Below, piece by piece: positions 5,623 to 11,193 of a DNA stretch of 11,193 nucleotides (position 1 is the stretch's first letter; each line of letters opens with the position of its first letter). Position numbers and translations under genes: made by a program. This DNA is from Campylobacterota bacterium. GTDB lineage: Bacteria; Campylobacterota; Campylobacteria; Campylobacterales; Sulfurospirillaceae. Under the pieces are notes generated by a model. It searched no databases. It was not told the origin of the DNA and saw nothing but the letters and a program-made list of their open reading frames with translations. Location: assembly GCA_009930355.1 (NCBI GenBank), contig RZYK01000053.1, forward strand, positions 1 to 11,193. The letters are read 5' to 3'.

Positions 5623-6932
5623 ATAAAAAAGTTCATTTTGTAGGTATTGGGGGCATTGGACTCTCTGCATTGGCGAAATATTTAAAGCAAGAGGGTTATG
5701 AGATTACAGGCTCGGATATTAAAGCGACAAAAATTACAGCGGGCTTAGAAGAGTTGGGCATCAAGGTGCGTATTCCCCACGATGCGGATTGTATTAATGA
5801 CCAAGATTTGGTGGTTTACTCAGCGGTGATAAAACCTGATAACGTAGAGCTTATTCGTGCGCATGAAAAAGGCATCACGATTATGCCACGGCGTGAAGCA
5901 CTGTTGTTTATTTTAAAAGACAGACGGGTTTTCTCCGTCTGCGGAGCGCACGGTAAAAGTACTACCAGTGCGATGCTTGCTTCACTGATTGAGGGCTCTT
6001 TGGTCATTGGAGCAGAGAGTAAACAGTATGGCACCAATATGTACTACAAAGAGGGCAATAATGTCATTTTTGAAGCCGATGAAAGTGATGAGAGTTTTTT
6101 AAATTCAAACCCTTACGTAGCGGTTGTACCAAATGCAGAGCCTGAGCATATGGAGTATTATAACTACGATTTGAACCGCTTTTATGGGGCGTATCGTCAT
6201 TTTTTGCAGAGTGCGAAAATTCGTGTGATTAACGCAGAAGATGAGTTTTTAAGTACATTAACCGAACTAGAAGCGACCAGACTCTATCCCAGCAAAGACA
6301 TCAAAAACATTCAAACTCTGATGCATGAAGGGGAGCCATACACGTCGTTTGAGCTGAAAGATTTGGGACGTTTTGAAGTGTGGGGTATTGGTGCACATAT
6401 GGCTTTGAATGCTTCTTTGGCGATTTTAGCCGCTTTACACGAGATGGATGTGGAGAGTGTGCGCACAAAACTCAAGTTTTATAAAGGCATTAAAAAGCGT
6501 TTTGATATTATCGCTAAAGAGGAGAATTTTGCGTTAATTGATGATTATGGGCATCATCCAACAGAGATTAAAGCAACGCTCAATTCGGCAAAAATCTATG
6601 CTAATTTAATGGGCTTTAAAAAAGTAACAGCTATTTGGCAACCGCACAAATACTCCCGTACCATTGATAATTTGCAGAGTTTTGTCTCCTGTTTTGAAGG
6701 CGTGGATGAGTTGGTTATTTTGCCTGTATGGAAAGCAGGGGAGAAAGAGGTTTTTATTGATTTTGAAAAAGAGTTTGCACGCTACAAACCACTTTTTGCA
6801 CCTCGTATTTATCGAAAAAATGATAGTATAGAGATATTCCCGAACGAGTCAAATTGCCGTATTTTTGATGAAGATTTGGTGATTAGCTTTGGTGCGGGAG
6901 ATATTACCTATCAACTTCGAGGAGTTATCTGA
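5619..6932 (+). CDS. murC: UDP-N-acetylmuramate--L-alanine ligase
   Basis: 437-residue Mur ligase that joins L-alanine to UDP-N-acetylmuramic acid with ATP, the first step of the peptidoglycan side chain, in the cytoplasm. Domain 1 (about 1-100) opens with the UDP-binding HFVGIGGIGLSALA (G9, G11, G12, G14) and has TGSD (30-33). Domain 2 has the ATP P-loop CGAHGKSTT (Lys113) and the FEADESDESF acidic motif. Domain 3 has DDYGHHPTEI, WQPHKYSRT and ISFGAGDI. The length is somewhat below many MurC proteins of about 460-490 residues. The start is TTG at 5619, inside the preceding stop, with GAAGGA at 5608-5613 as ribosome site. The stop shares one base with the next ATG (TGATG). Translational coupling through this run is likely. 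Residues are clear enough to exclude MurD, MurE and Mpl as better fits. Confidence 0.95.
   Translation: MNKKVHFVGIGGIGLSALAKYLKQEGYEITGSDIKATKITAGLEELGIKVRIPHDADCINDQDLVVYSAVIKPDNVELIRAHEKGITIMPRREALLFILKDRRVFSVCGAHGKSTTSAMLASLIEGSLVIGAESKQYGTNMYYKEGNNVIFEADESDESFLNSNPYVAVVPNAEPEHMEYYNYDLNRFYGAYRHFLQSAKIRVINAEDEFLSTLTELEATRLYPSKDIKNIQTLMHEGEPYTSFELKDLGRFEVWGIGAHMALNASLAILAALHEMDVESVRTKLKFYKGIKKRFDIIAKEENFALIDDYGHHPTEIKATLNSAKIYANLMGFKKVTAIWQPHKYSRTIDNLQSFVSCFEGVDELVILPVWKAGEKEVFIDFEKEFARYKPLFAPRIYRKNDSIEIFPNESNCRIFDEDLVISFGAGDITYQLRGVI
5921..5941 (+). other. Intragenic 7-bp hairpin in murC
   Basis: CAGACGG (5921-5927) pairs with CCGTCTG (5935-5941) over a 7-nt loop, just before the P-loop codons. 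It is G+C-rich compared with the surroundings and is followed by no T-run. It might slow ribosomes or be chance. Confidence 0.3.
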
Positions 6933-7273
6933 TGCAATTTTTACTCTTTATTGGGATAGCTTTATTTCTAAGTGCTCTTTGGTACGCTAACAATGAGACT
7001 CTTTCAAAACGAAACAAACAAATACTGTTGGTTTTGATTGTTTTAACCATTGGCAGTGGTGTTGTGTATGAGTGGCAAAATGATAAAAAAAGTGCCCTCA
7101 ATAGAGAGATGGCAAATGCTTTTAAACAAGGCAAAACTTTGATCTGCAAGGATAAAGAAATTAGCAATGCAAGCTTTATTTTTGTGAGTGGAACACAGAG
7201 TTTTATTCCCAATGAAAACAATACAAATGATAAAGGTGTCGTCATTGACATCGTTACATGTAAACTCAAATAA
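6932..7273 (+). CDS. Small two-helix membrane protein of unknown function
   Basis: 113 residues. The first hydrophobic segment (about 2-19, QFLLFIGIALFLSALWYA) may be a transmembrane helix or signal anchor. After a short basic loop (SKRNKQ) a second helix follows (about 30-46, ILLVLIVLTIGSGVVYE). The remaining 65 or so residues are polar and contain two Cys (in LICKDKE and IVTCKLK). With a short positive loop between the helices, both termini probably face the periplasm, leaving the C-terminal domain outside. The gene overlaps murC by one base and is 2 nt from mutS2. A small integral membrane protein also sits between murC and mutS2 in C. jejuni (Cj1053c, from memory), so the gene is probably conserved in position. 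I do not recognise a functional domain. The final codons carry a copy of the iterated palindrome. Confidence 0.75.
   Translation: MQFLLFIGIALFLSALWYANNETLSKRNKQILLVLIVLTIGSGVVYEWQNDKKSALNREMANAFKQGKTLICKDKEISNASFIFVSGTQSFIPNENNTNDKGVVIDIVTCKLK
7254..7263. repeat. TTACATGTAA palindrome, copy 5 (end of small membrane protein gene)
   Basis: Perfect 10-bp core with A on the right and G on the left, so GTTACATGTAAA. It is read as GTT ACA TGT AAA (V-T-C-K), just before the stop codon and 13 nt before the mutS2 start. Confidence 0.85.
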
Positions 7274-7275
7274 GC

Positions 7276-9477
7276 ATGGAAAAGCTTTTTTCAAAACTTG
7301 ATTTGGTTGATTATGCAAGCTCATTTAAGCATTTTTTAGCCCGTGAAAAACCTCTGTTTATGGAGGGTGATGCCAATTTACATTATAAACTGATTCATGA
7401 ACTTCTCATGCGCGATCGCCTCAAGCCACTCCCCGAAGTTCCAAATTTAGATGTGGCGCTGATGCATTTAAGCAAGATGGGTGTGCTAAGGCTTAGTGAA
7501 ATTTTTGCCTTTGTGCAGATGATTGCTTACTTTCTCTACCTCAAATCCATTTTACGTGAGCAGAGTTTGGGCGAGTGGATGGAGCGTATTTTAATTCCCG
7601 AAGAGCTTCAACGTATTTGTGACTATTTTGATGAAAAAGGGGAGCTTAAGGCGAGCGTGGATGAACAGTTTGCGCATATTGCTAAAAGCTTGAAGATGGT
7701 GAAGGATGAGATGAATTCCACCCTAAGACGTCTCATCTCCACAGAGAAAATTTCCCTGTATTTAGCAGATAAACAGATACACTACATCAACAATCAAGAA
7801 GCGCTTTTAGTGCGTGGCGGGTTTAACCATGTGTTAAAAGGTAATGTCATTGGACGCAGCAGTAGTGGCTTTTTTTACGTGGTTCCAGAGGCACTCTCAA
7901 AGTTGGTCAGTCGTGAAAGTGAACTTTTAGATAAAAAAGAGGAGTTGGTCTATACCTACGCCAAACAAATCTCATCACTTTTTAGCAAGCAGTTAAAATT
8001 CTTGAGCTTTGTGAACAAAGAGTTTGACCGTTTCGATGCCTACTATGCCAGAGTCGCCTATGCCAGAGAAAAAGATATGGACTTTGTGTTGCCCTCTAAA
8101 GGCAGTGCCCTAAAACTCGAAAATTTTGCCCATCCCGCTCTTTTGCATCCCAAGCCCATTAGCATTGATTTTAGCAAACAGGTGTTGATGATAACAGGCG
8201 TAAATGCGGGAGGAAAGACGATGCTTTTAAAGTCTATACTTTCAGCTGCCATTTTAAGTAAATACCTTTTGCCTATGCGCATTGATGCAAAATACTCTAC
8301 CATTGGTTCGTTTAAAGAGGTTTTTGCCATTTTAGATGACCCTCAAAATGTGAAAAATGACATTTCAACCTTTGCGGGGCGTATGAGTGAATTTAGCAAA
8401 CTTTTTGGTAAAAAAGCAACGCTTGTGGGTGTCGATGAGATCGAATTAGGAACAGATGCGGATGAAGCGGCGAATCTCTTTAAGGTCATGATAGAAAAGC
8501 TCATTGATAAAGAGATGAAAATCGTCATTACCACCCACCATAAACGTCTAGCATCTCTTTTGGCGACACACCCTGAGGTAGAGCTTTTAGCCGCCATTTA
8601 CGATGAAAAAACCGAACGTCCGACGTACAGCTTTTTAAAAGGAACGATAGGAAAGAGTTACGCTTTTGAAACCGCTCTTCGGTATGGAATTCCTCAAACT
8701 TTGGTGGCAGAGGCGAGAGTGTTGTACGGCGAAGATAAAGAAAAACTCAATGATTTGATTCAAAAGAACATTGATTTAGAGCTAAAAATGCGTCAAACCT
8801 CTGAAGAGTTAGAGGCAAAGTTACATGAAGTTGAAAAGCTCAAACTTTCGTTAAAAGAGGAGAAAGAGCGGGTCAAAGATGAGTTTGAACTGGCGTACTC
8901 AAAGATGGCAAAAGAGTTTCAAGAAGCCATCGGGGAGGCTAAAAAAGCCATTAAAAGTACGGATACCAAAGAGTCGCACCGTCTTTTAAACAAAGCCAAT
9001 CAGCTCCATCAAGAGACCAAAAAAGTGATTCCTGAGCATAAAGCAGAACCACTAGTGGTGGGCGATAGAATTAAATACGGAAGTTCAAAGGGTGTGATTA
9101 AAAGCATTAAAAAAGAAGAGGCGATGATTGAGTGCGATGGCATTAGCCTGCGTGTGCCTCTCTCTAAACTGAAGCGTAGTGGTAATCAGCCAAAAGTAAA
9201 ACATGCGGGTGTGAGCATTTCCAAAGAGACCCCCAGCGCTTCGATGATATTAGATTTGCACGGATTAAGGGCGGATGAAGCGATAGAGCGGCTCGATAAA
9301 TTCTTAAGCGACGCCTTGATGAGTGGCTTTGATGAGGTATTGGTGTATCATGGCATTGGAACAGGCAAACTCGCTTATGCGGTGAGAACGTTTTTAAGTA
9401 CTTATCCTGCGTTGGTTTCGTACGGTGATGCGCCAATCAATATGGGTGGATTTGGTGCCACGCTGATTAAGCTTTAA
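7276..9477 (+). CDS. mutS2: MutS2 family protein (MutS-type ATPase with Smr domain)
   Basis: 733-residue MutS2. The family lacks the mismatch-recognition domain of MutS; in Helicobacter it suppresses homologous recombination, and in other bacteria it acts on collided ribosomes. The N-terminal part (about 1-280) is the helical lever/clamp region. The ATPase has Walker A GVNAGGKT (308-315), the STFAGRMSEF stretch, and Walker B LVGVDEIE (Asp387, Glu388) followed by LGTDADEAAN. A long charged coiled coil (about 490-605) follows. A small beta domain comes next (GDRIKYGSSKGVIKSIKKEE, about 595-635). The C-terminal Smr nuclease-like domain (about 655-733) has LDLHGLRADEA (659-669) and HGIGTGKL (692-699). 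The VDEIELGTDADEA form differs from the commoner DELGAGTDP and looks typical of this phylum. The ATG lies 2 nt after the previous stop. The gene is complete, with all ATPase and Smr motifs present. Confidence 0.93.
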   Translation: MEKLFSKLDLVDYASSFKHFLAREKPLFMEGDANLHYKLIHELLMRDRLKPLPEVPNLDVALMHLSKMGVLRLSEIFAFVQMIAYFLYLKSILREQSLGEWMERILIPEELQRICDYFDEKGELKASVDEQFAHIAKSLKMVKDEMNSTLRRLISTEKISLYLADKQIHYINNQEALLVRGGFNHVLKGNVIGRSSSGFFYVVPEALSKLVSRESELLDKKEELVYTYAKQISSLFSKQLKFLSFVNKEFDRFDAYYARVAYAREKDMDFVLPSKGSALKLENFAHPALLHPKPISIDFSKQVLMITGVNAGGKTMLLKSILSAAILSKYLLPMRIDAKYSTIGSFKEVFAILDDPQNVKNDISTFAGRMSEFSKLFGKKATLVGVDEIELGTDADEAANLFKVMIEKLIDKEMKIVITTHHKRLASLLATHPEVELLAAIYDEKTERPTYSFLKGTIGKSYAFETALRYGIPQTLVAEARVLYGEDKEKLNDLIQKNIDLELKMRQTSEELEAKLHEVEKLKLSLKEEKERVKDEFELAYSKMAKEFQEAIGEAKKAIKSTDTKESHRLLNKANQLHQETKKVIPEHKAEPLVVGDRIKYGSSKGVIKSIKKEEAMIECDGISLRVPLSKLKRSGNQPKVKHAGVSISKETPSASMILDLHGLRADEAIERLDKFLSDALMSGFDEVLVYHGIGTGKLAYAVRTFLSTYPALVSYGDAPINMGGFGATLIKL

Positions 9478-9495
9478 AAAAACTTGAGAGAAAAA

Positions 9496-9501
9496 GATAA
9501 T
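9496..9501 (+). promoter_or_regulatory. dapE: Possible -10 element ahead of dapE
   Basis: GATAAT (5 of 6 to TATAAT) lies in the 71-nt gap after mutS2 and follows an A-rich stretch. No -35 is evident, which is usual in this phylum. If used, the transcript would carry the hairpin at 9518-9542 in its leader. Read-through from mutS2 is also possible. Confidence 0.3.
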
Positions 9502-9517
9502 CTTCAAAAGAGAATGG

Positions 9518-9542
9518 ATTCTAAACAAGACTCTTTTAGAAT
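9518..9542 (+). promoter_or_regulatory. dapE: 8-bp hairpin directly upstream of the dapE start
   Basis: ATTCTAAA (9518-9525) and TTTAGAAT (9535-9542) are exact reverse complements around a 9-nt loop. A competing pairing, AAAAGAG (9507-9513) with CTCTTTT (9531-9537), uses the same region. The right arm abuts the GGA (9543-9545) that serves as ribosome site. The fold could tune translation of dapE; no T-run makes termination unlikely. Confidence 0.35.
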
Positions 9543-9548
9543 GGAAAA

Positions 9549-10664
9549 ATGATGATAAAAACAGATGAACTTTTTTTAAAACTGTTACGATGTGTTTCGA
9601 TTACGCCTGAAGAGGGTGGCTCATTTTCGCTGATACGAGAGTATTTGAGTGATTTTGAAGCCATTGAAGTGAATGTAAAAGAGACGAAAAATCTTTTTTT
9701 ATACAAACGTTTTGGGGAAGGGGCACACCTTTGTTTTGCGGGGCATCTTGATGTGGTTCCTCCAGGGCAAGGCTGGGAAAGTGATCCTTTTGAGCCTGTG
9801 GTGAAAGAGGGTGTGGTGTATGCCAGAGGTGCACAAGATATGAAAAGTGGCGTGTGTGCTTTTGTCCAAGCGCTTAAACAAGCTAAAACCTTTAATGGCA
9901 CGCTTTCAGCCCTTTTGACCAGTGATGAAGAGGGTGATGCAAAGCATGGAACAATAGAGGTGCTTAAACTTTTAAAAGAGCGCTCATTTTTGCCTGATTA
10001 TGCCATTGTGGCGGAACCAACCTCTGAGAAAGTGTTTGGTGATGCGATAAAAGTAGGACGAAGAGGCTCCATCAATGGAGTGATTGAAATCAAAGGGCAA
10101 CAAGGGCATGCGGCGTATCCTGAAAAAGCCATCAACCCTGTGCATCAAGTAGCGCCACTGCTCTCTAAACTTGCAGGCCATCAACTCGATAGTGGTGATG
10201 AATTTTTCGCACCATCGATGATGGTTATCACCGATATCAGAGGCGGTATGGAGGTGAGCAATGTCACCCCGCAAAATCTCAAAATCATGTTTAACGTACG
10301 AAATTCTACTAAAACAACCGCAGAGGCGATTGATGCGTATGTAAAAGAGGTGTTAAATGGGCTTGATTTTACACTACGTTTAAATCAAACCGCACATCCT
10401 TTTGTTACATGTAAAGAGTCTTTGATTGTTAAAGCGGTTGAAAAAGCACTTTTACATGTAAAGGGCACACTCCCTAAACTCTCTACGGCTGGGGGTACAA
10501 GCGACGCACGCTTTTTTGGTGCGTTTGGTGTAGCGACCATTGAGTGTGGAGTGGTCAATGACACCATTCACGCACCCAATGAGTGTTGTCCCTTAAGTGA
10601 AGTAGAATCTCTTGAAGCTGTTTTTAACCATGTGATTGAACATTTTATAAAGGAAGAAAAATGA
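9549..10664 (+). CDS. dapE: Succinyl-diaminopimelate desuccinylase
   Basis: 371-residue M20-family dinuclear zinc hydrolase that releases succinate from N-succinyl-LL-diaminopimelate, giving LL-diaminopimelate for lysine and peptidoglycan. Metal and catalytic residues are all visible: His66 and Asp68 in FAGHLDVVPPG, the bridging Asp97 in RGAQDMKSG, catalytic Glu127 and ligand Glu128 in TSDEEGDA, Glu156 in VAEPTS and His341 in DTIHAPNE. The DapE marker STAGGTSDARF is at 312-322 and the dimerisation domain spans about 170-285. ATG occurs at 9549 and 9552; GGA at 9543-9545 is better spaced for 9552, so the protein may be one residue shorter. A tiny frame, ATG GAA AAA TGA at 9541, overlaps the start. 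The stop overlaps ridA (ATGA). Two copies of the iterated palindrome lie 46 bp apart within it. The dapC-type gene upstream fits the same pathway. Confidence 0.93.
   Translation: MMIKTDELFLKLLRCVSITPEEGGSFSLIREYLSDFEAIEVNVKETKNLFLYKRFGEGAHLCFAGHLDVVPPGQGWESDPFEPVVKEGVVYARGAQDMKSGVCAFVQALKQAKTFNGTLSALLTSDEEGDAKHGTIEVLKLLKERSFLPDYAIVAEPTSEKVFGDAIKVGRRGSINGVIEIKGQQGHAAYPEKAINPVHQVAPLLSKLAGHQLDSGDEFFAPSMMVITDIRGGMEVSNVTPQNLKIMFNVRNSTKTTAEAIDAYVKEVLNGLDFTLRLNQTAHPFVTCKESLIVKAVEKALLHVKGTLPKLSTAGGTSDARFFGAFGVATIECGVVNDTIHAPNECCPLSEVESLEAVFNHVIEHFIKEEK
10405..10414. repeat. TTACATGTAA palindrome, copy 6 (inside dapE)
   Basis: Perfect 10-bp core within GTTACATGTAAA, read as GTT ACA TGT AAA (V-T-C-K) at residues 286-289 of DapE. 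Confidence 0.85.
10451..10462. repeat. TTTACATGTAAA palindrome, copy 7 (inside dapE)
   Basis: Perfect 12-bp copy only 46 bp after the previous one. It is read as TTA CAT GTA (L-H-V), so the same DNA word occurs in two reading frames within one gene. Confidence 0.9.
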
Positions 10665-11035
10665 ATGTTATCTCAACTCCCAATGCACCTTGTGCCATTG
10701 GACCCTATTCTCAAGCGATTGTCGCGAATGGAATGGTGTTTACCTCAGGTCAAATTGCACTGCGTCCTGATGGTACGTTCTTAGAAGGCGATGTGATTGC
10801 TCAGGCGACGCAAGTGTTGGAAAATCTGAGTGCGGTTTTAAAAGAGGCGAAAAGTGGTCTAAATCAGGTTGTGAAAACAACGATTTTTTTAGCCAATATG
10901 GATGATTTTGCCAGTGTCAATGAAGTGTATGGAAACTTTTTTGGTGACCACAAGCCTGCACGCAGTACCGTAGCGGTTAAGACGTTACCCAAAAACGCTT
11001 TGGTTGAAATTGAAGCGATTGCTTTACAATCTTAA
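10661..11035 (+). CDS. ridA: RidA (YjgF/YER057c/UK114) reactive-intermediate deaminase
   Basis: 124-residue cytosolic enzyme of the Rid family, normally a trimer. It hydrolyses reactive enamine/imine intermediates such as 2-aminoacrylate, made by PLP-dependent dehydratases, to keto acids and ammonia. Landmarks are IGPYSQAIVANGMVFTSGQIAL (residues 13-34) and HKPARSTVAVKTLPKNALVEIEAIAL, with Arg101 (the key carboxylate-binding Arg, equivalent to Arg105 in well-studied members) and Glu118. This pattern is that of the true RidA subgroup rather than Rid1-7 paralogues lacking the Arg. The ATG lies within the dapE stop (ATGA) behind AAGGAAG (10650-10656), so it is translationally coupled to dapE. 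The pairing with dapE has no obvious direct reason beyond general amino-acid metabolism. Confidence 0.93.
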   Translation: MNVISTPNAPCAIGPYSQAIVANGMVFTSGQIALRPDGTFLEGDVIAQATQVLENLSAVLKEAKSGLNQVVKTTIFLANMDDFASVNEVYGNFFGDHKPARSTVAVKTLPKNALVEIEAIALQS

Positions 11036-11079
11036 AGTGTATGAACTAGCATATTAATGTTAAATTAGTTTAAAGTTTT

Positions 11080-11097
11080 TGTTGGATTTTTTATAAT
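11080..11097 (+). promoter_or_regulatory. Probable sigma-70 promoter (-10 TATAAT with T-rich upstream)
   Basis: An exact TATAAT (11092-11097) is preceded by a T-rich run (TTTTTGTTGGATTTTT), the typical Campylobacterota arrangement in which the -10 is conserved and the -35 is replaced by T-rich periodicity. It lies in the 105-nt gap after ridA and about 44 nt ahead of the next start codon, giving a leader of roughly 35-40 nt. Confidence 0.7.
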
Positions 11098-11140
11098 AAA
11101 ATGTGTTACCCTAAAATCTTAGAGTAGGAAGTTTTTTATC

Positions 11141-11193
11141 ATGACAAAAAATCACTATGACGTCTTAGTCATTGGCGGCGGTATCTCAGGAGC
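11141..11193 (+). CDS. FAD-dependent oxidoreductase, N-terminal fragment (continues past window)
   Basis: Seventeen complete codons reading MTKNHYDVLVIGGGISG, then a partial codon at the window edge. VLVIGGGISG is the beta-alpha-beta dinucleotide (FAD) binding motif GxGxxG in its GGGISG form. AGGAAG (11126-11131) is a good ribosome site and a promoter lies upstream, so this is the first gene of a new transcription unit. A malate:quinone oxidoreductase or another flavoprotein dehydrogenase is plausible in this phylum, but the fragment is too short to choose. Confidence 0.7.
   Translation, partial: MTKNHYDVLVIGGGISG

Noticed and set aside
577..10462. TTTACATGTAAA as the operator of a classical regulator
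   Set aside because: Most copies are deep inside coding sequences of unrelated genes, in more than one frame, which is not how a regulon's operators are arranged. A few intergenic copies could still have been co-opted.
1..11193. CRISPR arrays, tRNA or rRNA genes, prophage modules
   Set aside because: No regularly spaced repeats with unique spacers, no cloverleaf or rRNA sequence, and no phage structural genes were seen.

Overview
The window is chromosomal DNA of a Campylobacterota (epsilonproteobacterial) bacterium, most likely Sulfurospirillum or a close relative. The evidence is the gene order guaB - xseB - nitrilase-like - ThiF-like ... murC - small membrane protein - mutS2, which from memory matches the Campylobacter jejuni Cj1052c-Cj1058c neighbourhood. 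The protein character, moderate A+T content and T-rich extended -10 promoter style agree with this. The genus is inferred, not proven. All genes lie on the + strand and are tightly packed, with many 1-4 nt overlaps and several TTG or GTG starts.

Layout. 2-562 is the 3' end of guaB (IMP dehydrogenase). 563-689 is a 127-nt gap with a composite palindrome and a candidate folded RNA leader before metX (homoserine O-acyltransferase, 690-1799). xseB (exonuclease VII small subunit), a nitrilase-fold protein with Gly where the catalytic Cys should be, and a zinc-cysteine-less ThiF/MoeB-like adenylyltransferase follow in one tight run to 3457. 3494-4444 is a very A+T-rich gene encoding a HARE-HTH domain joined to a probable PD-(D/E)XK nuclease domain. 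It looks like an insertion into otherwise housekeeping DNA and ends in a perfect 12-bp hairpin. 4492-9477 holds a dapC-type aminotransferase, murC, a 113-residue two-helix membrane protein and mutS2, again with overlaps. After a 71-nt gap come dapE and ridA (9549-11035, ATGA overlap). A promoter-bearing gap then precedes the first 17 codons of an FAD-binding oxidoreductase.

Function. The dapC-type aminotransferase and DapE are two steps of succinylase-type meso-diaminopimelate/lysine synthesis, and MurC starts the peptide side chain into which diaminopimelate is later added, so peptidoglycan precursor supply is a theme. GuaB (GMP) and MetX (methionine) are other biosynthetic entry points. XseB and MutS2 act on DNA. 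RidA is a metabolite-damage enzyme that deals with enamine/imine by-products of PLP enzymes.

Most unusual signal. The palindrome TTACATGTAA, usually as TTTACATGTAAA, occurs seven times perfectly and once with one mismatch. It appears in intergenic DNA and inside four genes, in two different reading frames. About 0.03 copies are expected by chance on a hand estimate at roughly 40% G+C. It behaves like a highly iterated palindrome comparable in kind to cyanobacterial HIP1, and I know of no function for it. Second-tier points are the HARE-HTH/nuclease gene, the metX leader structure and the apparent pseudo-nitrilase coupled to a ThiF-like protein.
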